Positions 52,536 through 59,865 of a stretch of 64,000 bases of DNA are shown here, in pieces. The DNA is from an uncultured Bacteriovoracaceae bacterium (GTDB lineage: Bacteria; Bdellovibrionota; Bacteriovoracia; Bacteriovoracales; Bacteriovoracaceae): contig CATLOT010000007.1 of assembly GCA_950054155.1 (NCBI GenBank), positions 59,067-123,066 of the forward strand. The letters run 5' to 3'. Under the pieces are notes generated by a model that did no database searches, was not told the origin of the DNA, and worked only from the letters and a program-made list of their open reading frames with translations. Every line of letters starts with the position of its first letter. Within the stretch, counting starts at the first letter, position 1. Position numbers and translations under genes: made by a program.

Positions 52536-54439
52536 AGTGTTGGCGGACGATACTTTAAAGTCACAACAGTTCCAGACTTCAACTCTTCACCTGGGGAAGG
52601 ACTTTGCTCATAAACAACGCCAATCCCTTCGTGCTTTAGTTTTATTTTATAACGTGAGCCGATCTGACCACTTGAACGTTTATCTAAGCCCATAAAGTTA
52701 GGAGTTGTTCCTTTTGGCACGTTCCGAGTAGAACTATGCTTAACTTTTACCATATCCATCTTATCGACAGCTTCGTCTTCATGGGCGGCTAAATTTGAAA
52801 AGTCTTTATTCTTAAAGAGAAGGTATTCTGTAATCTTACGAAAAACCGGACCAGCGACCGTTCCACCATAATAAACTCTACCTTTCGGGTTATCTACATA
52901 AGTGTAAACAACAAAGGGACTTTTTACATTGGCAGGGAATCCGATAAAAGCGGCAACATATCCTCTATAACCGCCTTCTGGGGCAACTCTTTGCGCAGTT
53001 GAGGTTTTACCCGCAATTGTAAACATAGGAACCTTCGCTCTACCACCCGTTCCGTCTTCAACTGCCTGAATAAGTATTCGCTGGGTTTCCCTTGCGACTT
53101 CTTTAGAAATTAAGGGATTGTGCTTTTCAGTTTCATTACCACCCTTAATCAAAGTAGGCTTTATATAAAGACCGTCATTGGCGATAGCTGCATACGCTGC
53201 AAGCATTTGAATACCTGTTGTGGCGACCCCTTGACCAAAACTAATATTGGAAAGACTTAAAGGGGAGACATTCTTATCAGAAGTAAAAATTCCGCGGGAT
53301 TCACCAGGAATTTCAATTCCAGTTTTTTGACCGAAGCCAAACTTTTCGATCGTTTTCTTCAACTTAGGAAAAGTTAAATCAAAGGCAAGTTTAGTCGTTC
53401 CAATATTGGAGGAGTACCTTAAGATTTCTTCCACTGTAAGCCACTCAAACTTCTTCTTTGATTCTGCTTCCGAAATAATATGGTCTTCAACTTTTAGACG
53501 ACCTCGCTCACAGTAAAAGCTCGTGTCTGCAGTCGCAATCTTATTTTCAAAAGCTGAAATGACTGTAATTGTTTTAAAGTTTGAGCCAGGCTCAAAGGGA
53601 TCTGTGACAAAACTTAATTTTCTTGCTTGGCCATTTCCCTCTCTCCACTTATTGGGATCGAAGTTAGGGTAGTTTCCAATCGCAAGAATCTCGCCTGTAC
53701 GACTATCCATAACACCAAAACCACCACCGTCAGCATCGTACTTATCAACAGCCTCTTTTAAATATCTCTCCGCTGCCGCCTGCAAGTCCTTATCAATTGA
53801 AAGAGTAATATCTTTGGCATTAGATCCTAAATCTTGGGATTCAAATTTAATCGGTCTTCCCTTAGCATCTTTAACATACTTAACGACCTTAGGTTTTCCC
53901 TTTAAATCATCATTAAAGAGATACTCGATTCCTCCAAGACCAACATTATCAATTCCAACAAAGCCAAGCACCTGACTTGCCACCTCATGATTGGGATAAA
54001 GTCTTTTGGGAACAGAATCAATATAGATTCCTTTTATCGCTTTTACTTTTTCAACCTGATCTTTTGTCAGTGTTACTTTTCTTGCTAACCAAGTGTAACG
54101 GTCACGGCCTTTTGTTTTTCGCCAAAGCTCATTAAAGGTCAACTTTGGTACTGCTCTAGATAATTCCTTGAGCGAGGATTTAATATTTTTAAGATTCTTA
54201 GGTATTGTAAAAATACTATAAGTTTGAATATTGATCGCGAGGGGGTTTCCATTGCGATCGTAAATATTCCCCCGTTTCGGATAAACCGTTAACTCTCTAA
54301 AAACTTGATTTTGTGATCTTGTAATCAATTCAGCTCTATCAATAAGCTGAATTTTAAGGGCCTTACCTAAAATAAGGACAAAGCCTCCAACAAAGAGGCA
54401 AAAGAGTACAATAATTTTGGTTTTAAGGCCTTTTTCCAT
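52532..54439 (-). CDS. ftsI: FtsI / PBP3 with C-terminal PASTA domain
   Basis: 635 residues. One membrane helix (about 8-29) is followed by the PBP dimerisation domain starting PKRGNIYDRNGNPLA. The transpeptidase boxes are GSNFK (S286-K289), SSN (343-345) and KTST (478-481). The final 60 residues form one PASTA domain (TPNFMGLDKR...YEQSPSPGEELKSGTVVTLKY). PASTA tails on FtsI are rare in gamma-proteobacteria but known in Deltaproteobacteria/Bdellovibrionota. Septal cross-linking enzyme, partner of FtsW. It sits between ftsL and murE, as usual. Confidence 0.96.
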   Translation of the reverse strand: MEKGLKTKIIVLFCLFVGGFVLILGKALKIQLIDRAELITRSQNQVFRELTVYPKRGNIYDRNGNPLAINIQTYSIFTIPKNLKNIKSSLKELSRAVPKLTFNELWRKTKGRDRYTWLARKVTLTKDQVEKVKAIKGIYIDSVPKRLYPNHEVASQVLGFVGIDNVGLGGIEYLFNDDLKGKPKVVKYVKDAKGRPIKFESQDLGSNAKDITLSIDKDLQAAAERYLKEAVDKYDADGGGFGVMDSRTGEILAIGNYPNFDPNKWREGNGQARKLSFVTDPFEPGSNFKTITVISAFENKIATADTSFYCERGRLKVEDHIISEAESKKKFEWLTVEEILRYSSNIGTTKLAFDLTFPKLKKTIEKFGFGQKTGIEIPGESRGIFTSDKNVSPLSLSNISFGQGVATTGIQMLAAYAAIANDGLYIKPTLIKGGNETEKHNPLISKEVARETQRILIQAVEDGTGGRAKVPMFTIAGKTSTAQRVAPEGGYRGYVAAFIGFPANVKSPFVVYTYVDNPKGRVYYGGTVAGPVFRKITEYLLFKNKDFSNLAAHEDEAVDKMDMVKVKHSSTRNVPKGTTPNFMGLDKRSSGQIGSRYKIKLKHEGIGVVYEQSPSPGEELKSGTVVTLKYRPPTL

Positions 54440-54762
54440 TAATCAGGAAGAACTATAATTTGCTTTTGTCTGGGCTGGCGAAGTCCATACTTCGAAGCCA
54501 TGGTTCTTAATCTCTTTACACTAAGCAAACGAGCTTTCTTAGCCTTTAACTCTTTATTATCAAGTAAGACCTTTTCAATATCTTTGTTTGCACTCGTGAT
54601 TTTATAATCCAATTCTACCCCTTTCATTCTAAAAAGAACAAAAAGTAGTCCTAAAACAAAGAACGTGAGGACAAAGGGAAATACTTGGTTAGAAAAAATA
54701 AAGTTCTTGAAACTTTGGATGGGATTAATTTTCTTGGACCTTCTTGTCGCAGTAGCCAACAC
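54439..54762 (-). CDS. ftsL: FtsL-like division protein
   Basis: 107 residues from GTG 54762 (or TTG 54759) with AAGGAG nearby. A cytoplasmic Lys/Arg-rich tail, one helix (about 29-47, FPFVLTFFVLGLLFVLF) and a periplasmic coiled-coil with leucine heptads (about 50-95) make the FtsL topology. It lies exactly between rsmH and ftsI. Low sequence conservation is normal for FtsL. It forms the FtsQLB complex with FtsB and FtsQ. Confidence 0.85.
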   Translation of the reverse strand: MLATATRRSKKINPIQSFKNFIFSNQVFPFVLTFFVLGLLFVLFRMKGVELDYKITSANKDIEKVLLDNKELKAKKARLLSVKRLRTMASKYGLRQPRQKQIIVLPD

Positions 54763-55719
54763 TTACTCCTTTTTGGCGTATTTGTTTTTGCTCGGCCAAT
54801 CATTGACCTTCTTTATTACTCTTAGTTTAGCACTTCTTGAGCGAGAGTTTTCAAAAATCTCTTGCGAAGAGGGAAGAATTGGCTTCTTTGTGAGAATTTC
54901 TATGGGGTAATTATCATCTTTCCACGATTTAAAGCCGTGCTTAACAATGCGATCCTCTAAGGAGTGAAAAGATATGATCATAAATAATCCTCCGTTCTTT
55001 AAACGGGGAATTACCCGACCAATCACCTCAGACAAGACATCTAACTCTTTGTTAACTTTAATCCTTAAGGCCTGAAAAACTTTGGTTGCCGGACTTATTT
55101 TTCCAAAGCGAAGCTTCTTTGGGTAGCTATGAAAGCAAATATCTTCGAGCTCTTTCGTTGTTCTAATCGGTTTTTGACTTCTTTGCTCAACTATATTTTT
55201 TGCGATGGTCTTTGAAAATTTCTCTTCACCATATTCACTAAATATACTTTGAAGCTCTTCCATTGAAAGCTCATTTAAGAGGTCTGCCGCTGTCGGGTCA
55301 CTACTCTTAGGATTCATACGCATATCAAGAGGGGCATCAAAGCGAAAAGAAAACCCTCTTTCGCCCGTATCAAACTGATGACTCGAAACACCTGCATCGA
55401 GCAAAACAGCATCAAACTTCAAATCTTCTTCAAGAACATTGTCAAAATTTACAAAATTAGAATCAATTAAACACACTCTATCTTTAAGGTTGTTTTTTAT
55501 AAGGTGTTCCTGACCATTAGCCAAAGCATCGGGGTCTTGATCAAAGGAATAGAGCTTAGCGTTTGGAAAAAGATTTGCCATCGCTGTGGTATGCCCACCA
55601 GCTCCAAAGGTAAGGTCAGCAAAGTTTAAGTTGTCCTCAGTAGAGAAATGTTCCTTAAGAAGTTTAAGAATATCTTCTTTTTGGACACTATAATGTTGGC
55701 CGTAATCAGAGCTACTCAA
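54763..55719 (-). CDS. rsmH: 16S rRNA m4C1402 methyltransferase
   Basis: 318 residues from a TTG directly after the mtnP stop. SAM motif FADLTFGAGGHTTAM, DAVLLDAGVSSHQFDTGERGFSF, LDMRMNP and the C-terminal ISFHSLEDRIVKHGF are all RsmH (MraW) signatures. It methylates N4 of C1402 in 16S rRNA. It is normally the second gene of dcw clusters, behind mraZ; no mraZ is present here. Confidence 0.96.
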   Translation of the reverse strand: MSSSDYGQHYSVQKEDILKLLKEHFSTEDNLNFADLTFGAGGHTTAMANLFPNAKLYSFDQDPDALANGQEHLIKNNLKDRVCLIDSNFVNFDNVLEEDLKFDAVLLDAGVSSHQFDTGERGFSFRFDAPLDMRMNPKSSDPTAADLLNELSMEELQSIFSEYGEEKFSKTIAKNIVEQRSQKPIRTTKELEDICFHSYPKKLRFGKISPATKVFQALRIKVNKELDVLSEVIGRVIPRLKNGGLFMIISFHSLEDRIVKHGFKSWKDDNYPIEILTKKPILPSSQEIFENSRSRSAKLRVIKKVNDWPSKNKYAKKE

Positions 55720-56568
55720 TTATTTATCCAATAAAACGTCTAGTATTTCTTTATGGTCCGTCGTCCATCGCTCTTTTGGTGTCATCACACCAATAGCATT
55801 TTCTCTTGGAAAGTCTGGCTTATTTTTTTCAAGTTTGGGTAACACATCAATGAGAAGCTTTTGTGCATTTTCATTATTTGTCTTCATTACCGCCATAATT
55901 TCATCAACAGTACAATGCTCATCTTTCCAACAATCAAAGTCTGTCACCATTGCTACTGTTGAATAAGCGATACCGGCCTCTTTGGCGAGGTAGGATTCAG
56001 GTACATTAGTCATCCCAATTACTGATGCTCCAAAGCTTCTATAAAGATGAGACTCAGCTCGACTTGAAAATTGAGGACCCTCAATACAAATATAACTTCC
56101 CCCAACAGAATGACTAAGTCCTGTTGACTGGCAGGATTCAGCTAAGACTTTTTGGAGTGACTTTTCAATTGGATCCGCACAACTCACGTGGCCTACAATT
56201 CCATTTTCAAAGAAGGTTCTCTCTCTCTTGCCCTTAGTCCAATCAATAAATTGATCAACAAGAACAAAAGTTGTTGGAGGTAACTCTTCTTTAAGACTAC
56301 CAACAGCTGAAATTGAAATAATATAATCAACACCCATTTTTTTGAGGGCAAAAATATTGGCCCTGTAATTCACTTCAGAGGGTAAGAAGTTATGGTTTTT
56401 TCCATGTCGTGGAATAAAGAAAAATTCAGTGCCCGAAAGCTTAGCTTGAATGACTTCAGAACTCGGTGAGCCAAAAGGAGTTTCAACGGTATGCTCTTTA
56501 ATAAGTTCAATACCTTCAATATTGTAGACACCACTTCCACCAATAATTCCTATCTTTCCTCTTTCCAT
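55720..56568 (-). CDS. mtnP: S-methyl-5'-thioadenosine phosphorylase (or related purine phosphorylase)
   Basis: 282 residues. GIIGGSGVYNIEGIE, the phosphate-binding RHGKNH, YICIEGPQFSSRAES and IGMTNVPESYLAKEAGIAYSTVAMVTDFDCWK are the MTAP/MtnP signatures. DFDCW is often seen in MTAP, while inosine phosphorylases differ there. It cleaves 5'-methylthioadenosine from polyamine or quorum pathways to adenine. It is the first gene of the leftward dcw transcript, an unusual position. Confidence 0.9.
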   Translation of the reverse strand: MERGKIGIIGGSGVYNIEGIELIKEHTVETPFGSPSSEVIQAKLSGTEFFFIPRHGKNHNFLPSEVNYRANIFALKKMGVDYIISISAVGSLKEELPPTTFVLVDQFIDWTKGKRERTFFENGIVGHVSCADPIEKSLQKVLAESCQSTGLSHSVGGSYICIEGPQFSSRAESHLYRSFGASVIGMTNVPESYLAKEAGIAYSTVAMVTDFDCWKDEHCTVDEIMAVMKTNNENAQKLLIDVLPKLEKNKPDFPRENAIGVMTPKERWTTDHKEILDVLLDK

Positions 56569-56623
56569 ACAGCTTTCTACCTTTTAAGATTGTATTGACA
56601 CCTAGCAACTTACATCAGCAAGT

Positions 56624-56629
56624 TATAAT
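56624..56629 (+). promoter_or_regulatory. Perfect -10 hexamer before the lipase-like gene
   Basis: TATAAT, 30 bp upstream of the likely GTG start. A TTGACA at 56595-56600 is 23 bp away, too far for a standard sigma70 pair, so only the -10 is called. Confidence 0.4.
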
Positions 56630-56658
56630 CGATTGAAATTAGTAGGACTATATCATAC

Positions 56659-57852
56659 GTGATGGGAAAATTGAGCAAAAATTCAAAGGTGGCAGGCTTC
56701 ATTGAGCGCAAGAAAAAGCGATTTGAAGTTTTAGAAAATGCTGCCAACGAGTCTGTTAAAGACTTTAAGAGGGGTGCTCAAAACTTCATCTCTGAACCCA
56801 GTTTAAAGAACTATGCCAAATTATCTCGCAGTGTTTTTAATAGTTCCACATGGCTTGGAAAGTCCACCTTTCGTCTTCTAAGACCAATTGAGCCCTCTTA
56901 CATTGAAAAGGTTAATTATCTTCAGAGTAGCTCTGCCCAATACATCCTGAAAGCAGTTGCCCAAAAGAAAACAATTAGCCACAGAAGAGCAACTTATAGC
57001 GAAATTTTTAAAACGATCTTTTATGATTTTGAAATTAGCCACCTCGACCGAAGTTATAAACGAATATCAAAAATGCCGGAAATAGAGTCCTCAGTGCTGC
57101 TCGTAAGTGGTGTCCTGAATGAAATTTTTACGACCCCAGCATTTGAGAGGGGAGCGAAGTATTTAAACGAGACCTATGGCATTGATTTTGACTATTGCCC
57201 CACGTCCGGAACCAAGAACACCGCTCAAAACTCAGCGATGATTAATGAGCACTTTAGCTCGCTATTAGAAAACGAAAAACCAATTTGGATTTTTGCCTTC
57301 AGTAAGGGAGGAATCGATGTTCTTCATTTTCTAAAAGAATATTCTAATGAAGTTGGTCACAATCTAGCAGGCCTAAGTACGGTTGCAAGTCCAATACTAG
57401 GTAGTGAAAGGGTTAACCACAGAATTTTAAAATTCATCAACTATATTCATAAATTTGAAGGTAATAAGGTCTATCAATTTCTTGATGAACAATTCGACAT
57501 TCTCTTTAAAGACTTTCAAGAAAGTCTTAGTAGTGAATTTCAAGAGTCTTGGTTTAAAGAAAACTTCTCTCACCTTCCTCGTAATATGTTTTATACAGCA
57601 CTCGCCCTTGAGTCGAGCTGGTATGAAAGTCATATTTGGATGGTTCTCACAAAACTCTTTTTCCAGTCTCCATCGATCAACGATGGAATTGTTGATGCCG
57701 AACGTGCTCTTTATCCCGATTATTTCCAGGGAATCAATCTTGGTATTCTAAAAGGTCATCATTTAATCGGGACTCGAAGTTCAGACTATATCCAAGAAGC
57801 CTTACTTGAGGCCCATATTGTCTTTCTCAATTATCTTGGTCTCTTAAGGTAG
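56659..57852 (+). CDS. Alpha/beta-hydrolase, lipase-like, unknown substrate
   Basis: 397 residues from GTG 56659 (ATG 56662 is also possible; AGGA lies 11-14 nt upstream). The nucleophile elbow is FAFSKGGID with Ser as the likely nucleophile. NDGIVDAERAL provides a candidate Asp, and KGHHLIG the catalytic His. The N-terminal 120 residues are charged and helical, without a signal peptide. Lipases with 'SKGG' elbows include polyhydroxyalkanoate and phospholipid-related enzymes. It is convergent with mglA (1-bp gap). Function beyond 'serine hydrolase' cannot be stated. Confidence 0.7.
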   Translation: MMGKLSKNSKVAGFIERKKKRFEVLENAANESVKDFKRGAQNFISEPSLKNYAKLSRSVFNSSTWLGKSTFRLLRPIEPSYIEKVNYLQSSSAQYILKAVAQKKTISHRRATYSEIFKTIFYDFEISHLDRSYKRISKMPEIESSVLLVSGVLNEIFTTPAFERGAKYLNETYGIDFDYCPTSGTKNTAQNSAMINEHFSSLLENEKPIWIFAFSKGGIDVLHFLKEYSNEVGHNLAGLSTVASPILGSERVNHRILKFINYIHKFEGNKVYQFLDEQFDILFKDFQESLSSEFQESWFKENFSHLPRNMFYTALALESSWYESHIWMVLTKLFFQSPSINDGIVDAERALYPDYFQGINLGILKGHHLIGTRSSDYIQEALLEAHIVFLNYLGLLR

Positions 57853-57853
57853 A

Positions 57854-58444
57854 CTAAGAAAGCCCACCTTTTAAATTCATCAGAACGAGCTTCGATACTT
57901 CTTTAAGAGTTTCAAAGACGCCATCACCATTAACAGCAGCACCTTCAAATGAGGGAGAGCCCCACTTGTTTAGTTTCTGTTCTAGGTCTTCAACCGATGT
58001 AACATTGGGAAGATCGCGTTTATTCCACTGAAAAACAAGAGGGATCTTTGAAATATCATAGCCCTGCTCGGTAAGATTTTTTTCAAGTCCTTCTAGACTT
58101 TCAATATTAGCGTCCATCTTTTCTAGTTGAGAGTCTGCAACAAAGATAAGTCCATCAACAGCTCTTAGGATAAGCTTACGACTTGCTTCATAGAAAACTT
58201 GCCCAGGCACTGTGTATAGATGAAAGCGTGTCTTATAGCCACGAATTTCACCAAGCTCTAAGGGAAGAAAATCAAAGAAGAGAGTTCTCTCATTTTCATT
58301 ATTGAGCTTAATAATATTTCCTCTATTTTCTCCAGAGGTCTTCTTATAAACATGCTGTATATTTGTCGTTTTTCCACCAAGCCCTGGTCCATAATAGACA
58401 ATCTTACAGTTAACTTCTTTCTTATTGTGATTAACAAATGACAT
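57854..58444 (-). CDS. mglA: MglA-type Ras-like GTPase
   Basis: 196 residues, the usual MglA size. P-loop GPGLGGKTTN (19-28), switch region ending VPGQVFYEASRKLILR, and NKRD (the G4 base-recognition motif) are in place. The short N-terminus and PGQ with bacterial-type switch are MglA-like. In Myxococcus MglA sets cell polarity for motility; in Bdellovibrio an MglA homologue is needed for prey invasion. It is the last gene of the dnaX operon and lies 2 bp after a roadblock-like gene that may be its GAP. Confidence 0.93.
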   Translation of the reverse strand: MSFVNHNKKEVNCKIVYYGPGLGGKTTNIQHVYKKTSGENRGNIIKLNNENERTLFFDFLPLELGEIRGYKTRFHLYTVPGQVFYEASRKLILRAVDGLIFVADSQLEKMDANIESLEGLEKNLTEQGYDISKIPLVFQWNKRDLPNVTSVEDLEQKLNKWGSPSFEGAAVNGDGVFETLKEVSKLVLMNLKGGLS

Positions 58445-58446
58445 CT

Positions 58447-58944
58447 TTAAATCCCCGCAAAAGAGAAGAGGTTATCAACTTCTTCCTCTGTTACATTCTC
58501 AAAGAGAAATTCCTCTTTTGAGGTCGCCTTTGATTTAGTCTCTTTTAAAATTTCTAATTCATTAAAATGAGCTCTTAATTGGCGCGCATAGTTTTTAATT
58601 TTTCCCGGGTTTACTTGATTTTCAAAAATAAAAGACCAAAAAATCTTTGGGTTTTTTTCCGTGGGCTGTAGGAGAAAGAACCCACTACTACTGTCCTGAT
58701 AATTAAGACCAGTATCTTTATTGTCTTTAACCTTTATCATTTCGGCGACGGCCTCTGAAGCCTGCCACATCCCGACCATGAGCGCTCCTAAAGACTGAGC
58801 CTGAGCGCCCTCTTTAACTTTTCCAAGTTGGCCTAGAACTTGACCATCTTTTGTTAGGATTAAAATCGAAACTTCTTGAAAAAGCTCTCTATGGGGAAAG
58901 GATTTAAAATGATAATTGATCTTTTCTTGTAAGTTCATAATCAA
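58447..58944 (-). CDS. Roadblock/LC7-like protein (divergent MglB candidate)
   Basis: 165 residues. Segments VSILILTKDGQVLGQLG, AQSLGALMVGMWQASEAVAEMI and SGFFLLQPTEKNPKIFWSFIFENQVNPGKIKNY follow the beta-alpha-beta pattern of roadblock/LC7 proteins. Strand DGQVLG and the helix with AS are the usual MglB landmarks. The C-terminal tail (130-165) is acidic and helical, absent from classical MglB. Placed 2 bp before mglA, it is a likely partner or GTPase regulator. It overlaps recR by 4 bp. Confidence 0.65.
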   Translation of the reverse strand: MIMNLQEKINYHFKSFPHRELFQEVSILILTKDGQVLGQLGKVKEGAQAQSLGALMVGMWQASEAVAEMIKVKDNKDTGLNYQDSSSGFFLLQPTEKNPKIFWSFIFENQVNPGKIKNYARQLRAHFNELEILKETKSKATSKEEFLFENVTEEEVDNLFSFAGI

Positions 58945-59537
58945 TCAAGCCTTTTACGGTTTTCTAGGGCCTTTGATATTGTCAATGAGTCGAGGTACTC
59001 CAACGAGCCTCCCATTGGAATACCAAAGCCAATTCTTTCAACTTTAATATCTTCCGGCAACTCTTGGTGAATATAAGAGCATGTAGCATCACCTTCAACT
59101 GAGGGATTGACCGCCAAAATAATCTCTTTCTTTCCTTCACCAATAATTCTTTTAATAAGCTCTGGAATTCTTAACTCATCTGGCCCTATTCCTAGAAGTG
59201 GATTAAGAACTCCTCCTAGAATATGATAAGAGCCTTTAAAGGTTTGACTATTTTCAATTGCGATAAAGTCTGTAATTGTCTCCACAACACAGATGCTCTC
59301 ATGCTCTCTTCTGGCCTCATTTGAACAGACCTGACAAAGATCTTCATCAGTATAAAATCCGCAAATACCACAACTTGCAAGATTCCCAAGATTAATCAAA
59401 CTCTTCCCAAGTGCACCCAGCTGCTCTTTGTCCCAGCGACAAATTGTCAGAATTTGGCGCAAAGCTGTCTTTTCCCCAACACCAGGGATCTTCGTCATTT
59501 GAGAAACAGCTGTCTTTAAAGACTCGGGAAGTTCCAT
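58941..59537 (-). CDS. recR: Recombination protein RecR
   Basis: 198 residues, normal. Helix-hairpin-helix KIPGVGEKTALR, a Cys4 zinc finger (CGICGFYTDEDLCQVC) and the Toprim part ICVVETITDFIAIE with HILGGVLNPLLGIGPDEL are all complete. With RecF/RecO it loads RecA at gaps. It follows ybaB by 10 bp; dnaX-ybaB-recR is a conserved order. Confidence 0.96.
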   Translation of the reverse strand: MELPESLKTAVSQMTKIPGVGEKTALRQILTICRWDKEQLGALGKSLINLGNLASCGICGFYTDEDLCQVCSNEARREHESICVVETITDFIAIENSQTFKGSYHILGGVLNPLLGIGPDELRIPELIKRIIGEGKKEIILAVNPSVEGDATCSYIHQELPEDIKVERIGFGIPMGGSLEYLDSLTISKALENRKRLD

Positions 59538-59547
59538 TTCAATAGTC

Positions 59548-59862
59548 CTAAAAGAGACCAGGAATACTTAAACCACCAGTCACCTTAGACATCGCATTTG
59601 AAACCATATCCTGTGATTCTTTAATCGCTTGATTAACGCCTGTAAGCACAAGCTCCTCAAGAGTTTCAACATCACTTGGATCAACACACTCTGGGTTAAT
59701 CGAAATCGCAAGCACTTCTTGCTTACCATTTACTTTCACCTTAATCATTCCGCCACCACTTGATGTTTCAAGCTCTCGCGCTTCAAGCTCTTTTTGTAGT
59801 GTAGCCATTTTTTGTTGCATTTGTTGGGCTTGCTTCATTAAGGCATTCATATTCTTAGCCAT
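59548..59862 (-). CDS. ybaB: YbaB/EbfC nucleoid-associated protein
   Basis: 104 residues. The pattern MNALMKQAQQMQQKMATLQKELEARELETSSGGGMIKVKVNGKQEVLAISINPE is the YbaB consensus, with the VGGMVKV-type core and a methionine/glutamine-rich first helix. A DNA-binding dimer that coats the nucleoid. It lies 3 bp after dnaX and before recR. Confidence 0.96.
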   Translation of the reverse strand: MAKNMNALMKQAQQMQQKMATLQKELEARELETSSGGGMIKVKVNGKQEVLAISINPECVDPSDVETLEELVLTGVNQAIKESQDMVSNAMSKVTGGLSIPGLF

Positions 59863-59865
59863 GAG

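Noticed and set aside
56595..56629. TTGACA and TATAAT as one promoter
   Set aside because: The spacing is 23 bp; sigma70 needs about 16-18.
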